A DNA stretch of 51,012 nt. It comes from Xenorhabdus kozodoii (lineage in GTDB: Bacteria; Pseudomonadota; Gammaproteobacteria; Enterobacterales; Enterobacteriaceae). Positions within the stretch are counted from its first letter, which is position 1; every line of letters starts with the position of its first letter. Shown here in pieces: positions 12,489-19,819 of this stretch. Under the pieces are notes generated by a model. It saw only the letters and a list, made by a program, of their open reading frames with translations. It had not been told where the DNA came from and did no database searches. The stretch covers positions 63,689 to 114,700 of the forward strand of contig NZ_NJCX01000004.1 of assembly GCF_002632875.1 (NCBI RefSeq), in the 5' to 3' direction. Both the position numbers and the translations under genes were made by a program.

Positions 12489-12700
12489 ACATTATCGTCA
12501 ACGATCAACCCATGACACTGGGTGCACCCATGACAGTGCAACAATTTTTGGAACACCAATTTCTGGAACAGATAGAACGCACGCAATCAGGTACGGCTTT
12601 GGCTATCAACCAAACCATTATTCCGCGTTCCGAATGGCAAACCCACCAGATTAATGATGGGGATACTATCTTGCTGTTTCAGGCCATTGCGGGTGGCTGA
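12485..12700 (+). CDS. thiS: Sulfur carrier protein ThiS
   Basis: A ubiquitin-fold carrier that brings sulfur, as a C-terminal thiocarboxylate, to ThiG. It has 71 residues, slightly more than the 66 of E. coli, owing to an insertion around residues 24-30. It ends in the required Gly-Gly (QAIAGG). It overlaps the end of thiF by 4 bp. The next gene thiG starts 20 bp later behind GGAGG. Confidence 0.96.
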   Translation: MNIIVNDQPMTLGAPMTVQQFLEHQFLEQIERTQSGTALAINQTIIPRSEWQTHQINDGDTILLFQAIAGG

Positions 12701-12719
12701 TATCGCCGGAGGTTAATTT

Positions 12720-13490
12720 ATGTTAAAAATCGCAGATACCCCCTTCCAATCCCGCCTGTTTACGGGAACAGGCAAGTTTGCCCATGCAGGATTAATGATC
12801 GACGCGCTCCGCGCCTCTGGCAGCCAACTGGTCACAATGGCAATGAAGCGTCTCGATCTCCACGGTAATAATGACGATGGCATTCTTGCGCCACTGCAAC
12901 AGTTAGGAGTCAAACTGCTCCCCAATACCTCTGGCGCCAAAACCGCGGAGGAGGCTCTCTTTGCGGCTCGTCTCGCACGGGAAGCATTGGGCACTCACTG
13001 GATTAAACTGGAGATCCACCCCGATGTAAAATACCTGCTGCCCGACCCCATTGAGACATTAAAGGCGGCGGAACAGCTCGTCAAAGAAGGATTTATCGTC
13101 CTGCCCTATTGTGGTGCCGATCCTGTATTGTGCCGCCGGCTGGAAGAGGTCGGCTGTGCCGCAGTTATGCCATTGGGTGCGCCTATCGGCTCAAATAAGG
13201 GATTACTGACGCGCGATTTTCTACAGATCATCATCGAACAGGCCAACGTGCCGGTCGTGGTGGATGCCGGGATCGGGGCGCCAAGCCATGCGCTGGCCGC
13301 TATTGAGATGGGGGCAGATGCGGTACTGGTGAATACCGCCATCGCCGTTGCCCGCAACCCAGTTAAAATGGCTCAGGCATTCAAAACTGCTATTGAAGCC
13401 GGCGAACTGTCACATCAGGCCGGCATCGCAAGCCAAAAATCCTATGCCGAGGCATCCAGCCCACTGACCGATTTTCTGGGGGTGCTATGA
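12720..13490 (+). CDS. thiG: Thiazole synthase
   Basis: ThiG builds the thiazole phosphate ring from deoxyxylulose phosphate, dehydroglycine and ThiS-bound sulfur. It is a 256-residue TIM barrel. The Schiff-base lysine lies in the WIKLEIHPD segment near residue 98. Phosphate-binding loops APIGSNKG and [11 protein letters not shown] are present. It ends in LTDFLGVL and overlaps thiH by 4 bp (ATGA), fitting the known ThiG-ThiH complex. Confidence 0.97.
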   Translation: MLKIADTPFQSRLFTGTGKFAHAGLMIDALRASGSQLVTMAMKRLDLHGNNDDGILAPLQQLGVKLLPNTSGAKTAEEALFAARLAREALGTHWIKLEIHPDVKYLLPDPIETLKAAEQLVKEGFIVLPYCGADPVLCRRLEEVGCAAVMPLGAPIGSNKGLLTRDFLQIIIEQANVPVVVDAGIGAPSHALAAIEMGADAVLVNTAIAVARNPVKMAQAFKTAIEAGELSHQAGIASQKSYAEASSPLTDFLGVL

Positions 13491-14611
13491 TAGGCCAAAC
13501 ATTTCGCCAGCGCTGGCAACAACTGGATTGGGATGACATCACCCTACGCATCAACAGTAAAACACCGCAGGACATTGAACAGGCACTCAGCCGTGCTCAC
13601 TTGACCCTGGATGACTTTATGGCGCTGCTCTCCCCTGCCGCATTGCCTTATCTTGAACCACTCGCCCGACGCGCACAACAACTTACCCGCCAGCGTTTTG
13701 GGCATACGGTGGGATTTTTTATCCCACTCTATCTGTCCAACTTGTGTGCCAACGATTGCACTTATTGTGGTTTTTCCATGAGTAATCACATTAAGCGCAA
13801 GACACTCAATGAACAGGAAATTGAGGCCGAATGCCTTGCGCTGAAAAAACTGGGGTTTGAGCATATTTTGCTGGTCACAGGGGAGCATCAAAACAAAGTG
13901 GGTATGGACTATTTTCGGCGCTATCTTCCCCTGATCCGCCGCCATTTCAGCGCCGTCTCAATGGAAGTCCAGCCACTGGCGCAAGAAGAATATGCCGAAC
14001 TGAAAACACTGGGATTGGATGGCGTGATGGTCTATCAGGAAACCTACCATCAACCCACTTATCAACTGCACCATTTGAAAGGCAAAAAACAGGATTTTCA
14101 CTGGCGATTGGAAACCCCGGAACGCCTTGGGCGAGCGGGAATAGACAAGATTGGGCTAGGCGCCTTGATTGGGCTATCCCACCATTGGCGAACCGATTGT
14201 TATATGGTGGCTGAGCATCTTTTTTTCCTGCAAAAACAGTTCTGGAAAAGCCGTTACTCCATCTCATTTCCACGGCTACGCCCTTGTGCCGGCGGCATAG
14301 CACCGGCTTCTTTAATGAGTGAAGCCGAACTGGTGCAACTGATTTGCGCTTTCCGCCTGCTGGCACCGGATGTCGAACTTTCCCTGTCCACCCGTGAATC
14401 CCCTTTCTTCCGTGATCACGTTGTCCCGCTCGCGATCAACCACATCAGTGCAGGTTCCAAAACCCAGCCAGGCGGCTATGCCGATGGGCACCACGAGCTG
14501 GAACAATTCGCCCCCCACGACAATCGCCCGGTTTTCCAGGTCGCGAGAGCCTTGGTCAAATCAGGTTTACAACCCGTTTGGAAAGATTGGGATCATTATT
14601 TAGGTCGATAA
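13487..14611 (+). CDS. thiH: 2-iminoacetate synthase (tyrosine lyase)
   Basis: ThiH is a radical SAM enzyme that cleaves tyrosine into p-cresol and dehydroglycine, the glycine-derived part of thiazole. It has 374 residues. The CX3CX2C cluster motif is at Cys87, Cys91 and Cys94 (CANDCTYC). Family motifs [14 protein letters not shown] and [13 protein letters not shown] follow. Having ThiH rather than the oxygen-dependent ThiO means thiazole is made by the enteric, oxygen-independent route. It is the last gene of the operon and is followed at 14621 by a strong hairpin. Confidence 0.97.
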   Translation: MIGQTFRQRWQQLDWDDITLRINSKTPQDIEQALSRAHLTLDDFMALLSPAALPYLEPLARRAQQLTRQRFGHTVGFFIPLYLSNLCANDCTYCGFSMSNHIKRKTLNEQEIEAECLALKKLGFEHILLVTGEHQNKVGMDYFRRYLPLIRRHFSAVSMEVQPLAQEEYAELKTLGLDGVMVYQETYHQPTYQLHHLKGKKQDFHWRLETPERLGRAGIDKIGLGALIGLSHHWRTDCYMVAEHLFFLQKQFWKSRYSISFPRLRPCAGGIAPASLMSEAELVQLICAFRLLAPDVELSLSTRESPFFRDHVVPLAINHISAGSKTQPGGYADGHHELEQFAPHDNRPVFQVARALVKSGLQPVWKDWDHYLGR

Positions 14612-14620
14612 TTGTTATTT

Positions 14621-14646
14621 GGGTATGCTGCAACCGCAGCATACCC
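14621..14646 (+). terminator. Hairpin after the thi operon
   Basis: GGGTATGCTGC and GCAGCATACCC form a perfect 11-bp stem around an AACC loop, 9 bp after the thiH stop. The T-tract that should follow is poor (GCTTAATC). It is a likely terminator or mRNA 3' end stabiliser for thi and may also serve the convergent DUF1349 operon. Confidence 0.55.
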
Positions 14647-14674
14647 GCTTAATCATAGACATAGGGAGGGGTTT

Positions 14675-14734
14675 ATGGCGAATGTTACTAACTTAAATCA
14701 TGTAGATGCTTTTTCAACGATGAGGTTAGCCTGA
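14675..14734 (+). other. Orphan start codon with strong ribosome site (19-codon ORF)
   Basis: GGGAGGGG (14663-14671 region) lies about 4 bp before an ATG at 14675 that opens a 19-codon frame ending in TGA at 14734. The frame overlaps the end of the DUF1349 gene on the opposite strand. It may be chance, a tiny peptide, or the stub of a gene whose body was lost when the accessory operon settled here. I do not recognise the peptide. Confidence 0.25.
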
Positions 14735-15287
14735 AATCGGAGAATCTCACCTGTAACCCTTCACGCTGTGGTGAACAGCACATCGCCCCCACAAAGATAC
14801 GCTGATCGCCAACGGTAAAAGGAGACAACCTCAGTAACGGCCATGTCACGCCATCCGTCGAATATTGCAACCTGATCGCCCCGTCATGGTAAGTCAGCCG
14901 TAACCAAAACCGCCCTGGATTACCGGGGAAAATCCCCATCGCCCAGTCAGAACAGCCATTTGTCAATACACTACTGATCGTTGCCTGCCCATCAGAATGT
15001 TCAATGCCAGCTTTTAGCCAATGGTGCTCATCCACCAATAACATCACACCAGCCTGATCATAGAGTTGTTCAAACTGGCCTTCGATACAAAACTGGAAGG
15101 TAAAACCTTCCTCAAGGTTAAAATCATCAATATAGCCACCAAATACATGACCACTATGACGCTGAAAACCATACCATGTATCACGCCAGAAATCGGTTTT
15201 ATTGTCTGTTGTGACATGAAGCTCATTATCCTGACACTGCCATGAAGCAGGCTCATTCAACCACTGACATTGTTGCAAATTCATCAT
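14688..15287 (-). CDS. DUF1349 family protein
   Basis: A 199-residue protein with the DUF1349 pattern, a concanavalin-like beta sandwich: an early aromatic-rich DFWRDTWYGF strand, then YDQAGVMLLVDEHHWLKAGIE, DWAMGIFPG and a late FVGAMCCSP strand. It has no signal peptide, so it is probably cytosolic. The function is unknown; the fold resembles carbohydrate-binding modules of glycosidases. The start chosen is ATG 15287, with AGGG nine bases before it; a neighbouring TTG (15290) or ATG (15284) is possible. It is last in the operon, 14 bp behind the MFS exporter gene, which suggests a role linked to a sugar-like product. Confidence 0.8.
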   Translation of the reverse strand: MMNLQQCQWLNEPASWQCQDNELHVTTDNKTDFWRDTWYGFQRHSGHVFGGYIDDFNLEEGFTFQFCIEGQFEQLYDQAGVMLLVDEHHWLKAGIEHSDGQATISSVLTNGCSDWAMGIFPGNPGRFWLRLTYHDGAIRLQYSTDGVTWPLLRLSPFTVGDQRIFVGAMCCSPQREGLQVRFSDFRLTSSLKKHLHDLS

Positions 15288-15301
15288 CAATATATACCCT
15301 G

Positions 15302-16453
15302 TTATTTCTTGGTAGGATTTATCAAACCATATCCCGCTAATAATGAAAGAGAAAGCAGAGCAATACAGGCAAAAGCACTGTGTAGCGTTATCTGGTGCGC
15401 CAAACCGCCAATAATTGCCGGTCCCAGCAAAATCCCTGAATACCCCATCGTAGAAACGGCAGAAACGGCCAATGCATCAGGCATCACTTTCTGCTGGCCT
15501 GACGCGGTGAAAAACATCGGAGCCAAATTTGATAATCCCGCCCCGATCATCAGGAAAGAGATACCCAAATGGATTGGACCCGTTGCCAGATAGATCAGCA
15601 CAAAACCTGACGTCGCCAAAAGCGCGCTGCTTAAGAATACGCGACGATATCCACATACCGCGATGATCTTATCGCCCAAAAAGCGCCCCGCCGTCATGGT
15701 CATGGCAAAAAGCGTATAGCCAAGACCCGCCTGATGACTACTCATATTATGCACACTACTTAATAAGATCCCGCTCCAATCCAGCATAGAGCCTTCCATC
15801 AAGTAAACGACAAAACAAAGAGAACCAATCAGGATGACTATGCCACGCGGTAAGGCAAAAAACGGGGTTTCCTCCGTCTCAGTGTTATCCAGCATTCCAT
15901 TCCACGTTGGCAACAACAGCAGGATAACGAATACCGCGACAGCAATGGTGGCCTGAAAGGGTGAGATCCCCAAAAACAGCAATAAACTGACCGTACCGGC
16001 TCCCGCAATTCCCCCTAAGCTGAACAATGCATGAAAGCCCGACATAATCGGTTGATGTACTCTTTTCTCAATATTGACCGCATGGATATTGATCACCACA
16101 TCGGTTGCCCCAATTCCCATCCCGAACACGAACAGGGCACAAGCCAGTGCCAGTGGGGTCGAGAGCACACTTAGCACCGGTAATATCACAATCGCCAACA
16201 AGGCAAAAAAGGTAAAAATCTTCCGGCAACCAAAGCGGGTTGCCAACATGCCCGCGATTGGCATCATGATGAAAGAGCCGATACCAAACATCAGTATCAA
16301 AAGCCCCATTGAACCATCATCCAGCCCCAATCGTTCCTTTATCAGTGGGATCAGCGGCGCCCAACTCGCAATACTGAACCCTGCAATAAAAAACGAAATT
16401 CGCGTGGCTATGATGGGCTGTTTTATTGAATTGACAGCATATTCTCCAGACAA
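15302..16453 (-). CDS. MFS transporter, YbjJ-like
   Basis: An inner-membrane protein of 383 residues with about twelve hydrophobic segments. The first-half signature between segments 2 and 3 is MLATRFGCRKIF, the MFS loop pattern. The sequence resembles E. coli YbjJ, a putative transporter with unknown substrate. No ATG is near the N-terminus; TTG 16453 has a strong GGAGGAG six bases upstream and is the best start. It sits between the HAD phosphatase and DUF1349 genes of the accessory operon, where an exporter of the pathway product (or self-protection) is the natural reading. Import cannot be excluded. Confidence 0.85.
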   Translation of the reverse strand: MSGEYAVNSIKQPIIATRISFFIAGFSIASWAPLIPLIKERLGLDDGSMGLLILMFGIGSFIMMPIAGMLATRFGCRKIFTFFALLAIVILPVLSVLSTPLALACALFVFGMGIGATDVVINIHAVNIEKRVHQPIMSGFHALFSLGGIAGAGTVSLLLFLGISPFQATIAVAVFVILLLLPTWNGMLDNTETEETPFFALPRGIVILIGSLCFVVYLMEGSMLDWSGILLSSVHNMSSHQAGLGYTLFAMTMTAGRFLGDKIIAVCGYRRVFLSSALLATSGFVLIYLATGPIHLGISFLMIGAGLSNLAPMFFTASGQQKVMPDALAVSAVSTMGYSGILLGPAIIGGLAHQITLHSAFACIALLSLSLLAGYGLINPTKK

Positions 16454-16474
16454 CTTAACTCCTCCAATTCATAT

Positions 16475-16516
16475 CCTTCAAACCATTCCCGTTAAACCAT
16501 ACCCCTTAAACAATAC
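16475..16516 (-). repeat. Three 14-bp tandem repeats before the MFS gene
   Basis: In plus-strand spelling the units are CCTTCAAACCATTC (16475-16488), CCGTTAAACCATAC (16489-16502) and CCCTTAAACAATAC (16503-16516). Neighbouring units differ at two or three positions. They fill the gap between the HAD gene and the ribosome site of the MFS gene. Their role is unknown. Confidence 0.75.
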
Positions 16517-16539
16517 CTTCCACCAGAACAGGTGGAAGG
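16516..16539 (-). terminator. Hairpin between HAD and MFS genes
   Basis: CCTTCCACC and GGTGGAAGG form a perfect 9-bp stem with a 6-nt loop, 28 bp after the HAD stop. On the minus strand it is followed by TATTGTTT, a weak U-tract. It could attenuate transcription into the exporter gene or protect the mRNA end of the first three genes. Confidence 0.45.
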
Positions 16540-16566
16540 CGTCAACGATGGGGCTTCAGTAAAAAA

Positions 16567-17223
16567 TCACGCGATATTTATCCCTGAAAACTGGGGAATA
16601 TCCGTGAGTTTCTCGATGACACGGGAAGCCTGTGCATACTGCTCTGCTCCCGATAACGCATGGGGCCAGGCATATATCCACGGAATACCCGCCTGTTTTG
16701 CTGCCTCAATCCCCAAATCAGTATCTTCAATCACCAACGTTTGCCGAACATCCATCTGCTTCAATTTCAGCATCGCCAAATAAGGATCAGGAAAAGGCTT
16801 CGTTCTTTCCACATCATCCCCGGAAATCAATGCCGGGGGTTCATGTAAATCCAATAAACCAAGATTTGCCAGACACACATGACGCGGTGCGGTGGAAACA
16901 AACCCAAAGTGAGTACCATTTTGTTGCAAGGCCATCATCAATTCAGTGATCCCCGGCCGCAAATAGCGTGCAGATAATTTTTCCTGATAACGCAAAATGA
17001 TTTTTTCGGTAATATCTTGCTGCATTGATAAAGGAATACCCACTTTATCCAACGTTTCCGTCAAACTTAATCCGATTAATTGCTGAGGTTGGATATCACT
17101 TATTTGAGTCGCGGCTTGTTCTCCTAATGCATTACTTAATACATCCAGCAATACATCAAAATGCAGTTGTTCACTATCGACAATGACTCCATCGATATCA
17201 AAAATGACATTGCATCTATTCAT
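16567..17223 (-). CDS. HAD phosphatase, beta-phosphoglucomutase-like
   Basis: A 218-residue HAD enzyme with a small helical cap between motifs I and II, the type that acts on phosphosugars. Motif I is FDIDGVIVDSE (Asp9, Asp11), motif II is VSTAPRH, motif III is the Lys in TKPFPDPY, and motif IV is VIEDTDLGIEAA. The frame opens at a TTG (17247), but ATG 17223 has AAGGA eight bases upstream and is preferred. It follows the dehydrogenase gene by 24 bp. In context it probably removes phosphate from an aminated sugar phosphate. A mutase role is unlikely without a visible partner pathway, but the sequence alone does not exclude it. Confidence 0.85.
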   Translation of the reverse strand: MNRCNVIFDIDGVIVDSEQLHFDVLLDVLSNALGEQAATQISDIQPQQLIGLSLTETLDKVGIPLSMQQDITEKIILRYQEKLSARYLRPGITELMMALQQNGTHFGFVSTAPRHVCLANLGLLDLHEPPALISGDDVERTKPFPDPYLAMLKLKQMDVRQTLVIEDTDLGIEAAKQAGIPWIYAWPHALSGAEQYAQASRVIEKLTDIPQFSGINIA

Positions 17224-17247
17224 CGAAATGTCCTTCAAAATAATCAA

Positions 17248-18309
17248 TTATTTTAGGCCAGAAATACGAATCAGTACCTTACAGTTTGGTGTAGTGAGAG
17301 GGATCTGGGTTTTCGATGCAATATCACAACCGACAGTCAGAAAAGCCTGTTGGTGATCCTTGAAATCAAAAATCTGGCTGATAAAACGTTTCACCGGAAT
17401 GACACCATCACGGATCAGGGCATAGGCACGTTCAAAACTATTATTCAGGGAATCAATGGAACCGATTACCGAAAGACTTTTATCGGCAATTTTCATAATG
17501 TCCAAATTAGCATGTTTATCTTTCAGGGCGACATTTAATAATTTTCCCCCAGGCGCCAGATGGGAAAAAATATATTCCGTCAACTGCCCCGTCGTATCCA
17601 CACACAAATCGATCAGGGCTGACGGATCACCATATTCCTGCGCCAATGCTTCATTAAAGTCAGAATATAACGGACATTCCGGCGGCAAATTATTTTTTGC
17701 AAACTCAATTCGACTTTCATTCTTTTCGACCATAAAGGCGTTTACGCCCCGCTCATGCAGCGCCCAAATGTACAACATCCCCATCGGACCGGCGCCTGCC
17801 ACCGCCGCACGAATATTCGTGTGAGTGATCGCCAGTTTATCCACTCCGGTTAGGGTGCAGCTGAGTGGTTCAGTCAGCGAGGCTTCCTCCATACTGACAT
17901 GGTCATCCAGCTTGATGAGTAAATTTTCTTTGGCCAAATATTGCTCTGCGAACGCACCATCATAGGAAACCCCGGCTTCTGTTCCCAATTTTCGCTCACA
18001 ATGGTTAGGGCTTCCCGTCTGGCACATCCGGCAATGCCCACAAGAGTAAGTCGGGTTGACGACCACCCGATCGCCTACCTGAAACCGGGTAACGCCACGA
18101 CCAATTTGCGATACCACCCCCGTGGTTTCATGCCCCAACGTGGTTCCCGGAATGGCTACGGGGTAAGCACCCGTGATAATGCCGATATCTGTGCCACAAA
18201 TCCCACACACGGCAATATCAACCACAACATCATCGGGTTCAATGCAAGATAAGGCGGGAACTTGCTGGAGTTCAACCTCCCAGGTTTGATGATATTTCAG
18301 TGCTAGCAT
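17248..18309 (-). CDS. Zinc-dependent dehydrogenase, sorbitol-dehydrogenase-like
   Basis: A 353-residue medium-chain dehydrogenase. Catalytic zinc ligands are Cys38 (CGICGTD), His60-Glu61 (LGHETTG) and a Glu near 147 (TEPLSC). The structural zinc site is Cys90, Cys93, Cys96 and Cys104. The Rossmann loop is AGAGPMGML (about 171-179). It resembles sorbitol, threonine and scyllo-inosamine-type dehydrogenases, so it likely oxidises a hydroxyl of a polyol or amino polyol with NAD(P). It overlaps the aminotransferase gene by 7 bp, and its ATG has AGGAGG seven bases upstream. This tight coupling suggests consecutive or same-complex steps. Confidence 0.88.
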   Translation of the reverse strand: MLALKYHQTWEVELQQVPALSCIEPDDVVVDIAVCGICGTDIGIITGAYPVAIPGTTLGHETTGVVSQIGRGVTRFQVGDRVVVNPTYSCGHCRMCQTGSPNHCERKLGTEAGVSYDGAFAEQYLAKENLLIKLDDHVSMEEASLTEPLSCTLTGVDKLAITHTNIRAAVAGAGPMGMLYIWALHERGVNAFMVEKNESRIEFAKNNLPPECPLYSDFNEALAQEYGDPSALIDLCVDTTGQLTEYIFSHLAPGGKLLNVALKDKHANLDIMKIADKSLSVIGSIDSLNNSFERAYALIRDGVIPVKRFISQIFDFKDHQQAFLTVGCDIASKTQIPLTTPNCKVLIRISGLK

Positions 18310-19556
18310 GATACAGCCTCCTTACGTACCTGTGCGATAGCGGTTAATTCAGCGAAAGTCAGCTCCAGCTTATGGAGAATTTCTGCCAAATGTTCCTGTG
18401 TACAAATCAGTGGTGGACGGACTTTGATTGCCCTTCCTTTACCATAACGGGAACCCCGCAAAATCAAGTGATGGCGGTTAGCAGTCGCAATCACCTGGGC
18501 GGCAAACTCTGGGCTTGGGGTGTCAAAACCATACATATAGCCCACACCTCTCACGCCCGTAATATCTGAATATCGTCCCTGTAATTTCAACAAGCCCTCA
18601 CGCAAGTAGGCTTCATTTTGTTGCACATTTTCCAAAATATGGTCATCTTCAATAATGTCGATAATTTCGTTGAGTGCGACCAGAGAGAGCGGGTTAGCCC
18701 CCGAAGTGCTGGAATGTTCGAATGATTCCAATATATCCAGTGAATGACGCATCAGGACACCGCCAGTTGGAATGCCGATACCTCCTGCCCCTTTAGCAAA
18801 GACGATGATATCTGGCTCCAGCGCTTTGGCATAACCCGTCGATGCGAAGAATGTCCCTGTGCGACCAAAACCGGTTTGTACTTCATCCGCGATAATGATG
18901 ATGCCATGCTGACGGCAAATTTCTCTGATTTTACGGTAGAAAGCCACAGGGAAAACGGTGTTGCCGCCATTTCCCTGAATCGGTTCAATAATCAGACATG
19001 CAATATTGTCATTAGAGCCTAATTGAATGAACTGCTCTAAATCGACAAATTGCTCTTCACTCGGTTGTGCTTGCCCTGCCAGAACGCTGGCGGGCGCAGG
19101 GACTTTTATCGAACCCTCAATATTGATATGGAAATCTTTAATCCTGAATGCATTGCCAGAAATCTGTGCGGTTGCAAGAGATTGCCCATGATGAGCCAGA
19201 AAGAGTGAAATAACGCCTGAGCGCCCCGTTGATTTTTGCGCTATGCGGATAGCACATTCAACCGCCCCTGATCCAGAAACATCTCGCAGCCAAATATGAT
19301 CGACGCCTTCAGGTGTATATTTAAGTAACTTACTCAAAATATATTGTGACATTTCACGTGTATAAGCCGAACTCAAATGGGTACATCTATCAATCTGTTG
19401 TTTGAGTTTTTCTGTCATTCGATCATGGGTATAGCCAAGCGGCAAATTAAACGTTCCCGATGCCGCATCAATATATTTTTCGCCATCAATGATCAAATAA
19501 GGGCCATGGCCTACATAGCGTGAAAGCATGCTTTCTAGAGGGTTTCTATTTTCCAT
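18303..19556 (-). CDS. Class III PLP-dependent aminotransferase (GabT-like)
   Basis: A 417-residue fold-type I aminotransferase of class III. Cofactor residues include Asp224 in IIADEVQTGFGRTG and the Schiff-base Lys255 in FAKGAGGIGIPTGG; GSGAVECAIR supplies the phosphate-binding turn. Family members use omega-amino acids, or aminate sugar ketones. The exact substrate cannot be read. It is the first gene of the five-gene operon, with GTGAG about seven bases before the ATG and an array of 17-bp repeats upstream. Together with the dehydrogenase and phosphatase it matches the gene trio of azasugar biosynthesis in Bacillus (gabT1, yktC1, gutB1), by analogy of enzyme classes only. Confidence 0.88.
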   Translation of the reverse strand: MENRNPLESMLSRYVGHGPYLIIDGEKYIDAASGTFNLPLGYTHDRMTEKLKQQIDRCTHLSSAYTREMSQYILSKLLKYTPEGVDHIWLRDVSGSGAVECAIRIAQKSTGRSGVISLFLAHHGQSLATAQISGNAFRIKDFHINIEGSIKVPAPASVLAGQAQPSEEQFVDLEQFIQLGSNDNIACLIIEPIQGNGGNTVFPVAFYRKIREICRQHGIIIIADEVQTGFGRTGTFFASTGYAKALEPDIIVFAKGAGGIGIPTGGVLMRHSLDILESFEHSSTSGANPLSLVALNEIIDIIEDDHILENVQQNEAYLREGLLKLQGRYSDITGVRGVGYMYGFDTPSPEFAAQVIATANRHHLILRGSRYGKGRAIKVRPPLICTQEHLAEILHKLELTFAELTAIAQVRKEAVSC

Positions 19557-19570
19557 AATGACTCACCACT

Positions 19571-19638
19571 ATTAGTTATATTAAATAATTAGTTGTATTA
19601 AACAATTAGTTACGTCAAACAATCAGTTATGTTAAACA
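19571..19638. repeat. Four 17-bp tandem repeats in the operon promoter region
   Basis: Units begin at 19571, 19588, 19605 and 19622 and read about ATTAGTTRTATTAAACA, each with one to three changes. The array starts 15 bp upstream of the aminotransferase ATG and lies in a 263-bp A/T-rich gap before malT that holds no gene. TTGACG and TACAAC in the array on the minus strand could be promoter elements, but the spacing is poor. It may be a multi-site regulator target or a length-variable tract. Confidence 0.85.
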
Positions 19639-19819
19639 ACGACAAAACATACCTATTGTGATGAGGCTAGATTAAGCACATTAAAATTTTATTTCGATCA
19701 CACAAATGCCATAAAAAATATTAAGCAAATTTAAAATTTAATTTAAAGTTGAAAAATCATATATTTATTCACTAATACCCATTAATTATATTAAATATAG
19801 AATAAATCACTTTTAGAGA

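Noticed and set aside
19571-19638. Tandem repeats as a CRISPR array
   Set aside because: Units are directly adjacent without spacers and no cas genes are present.
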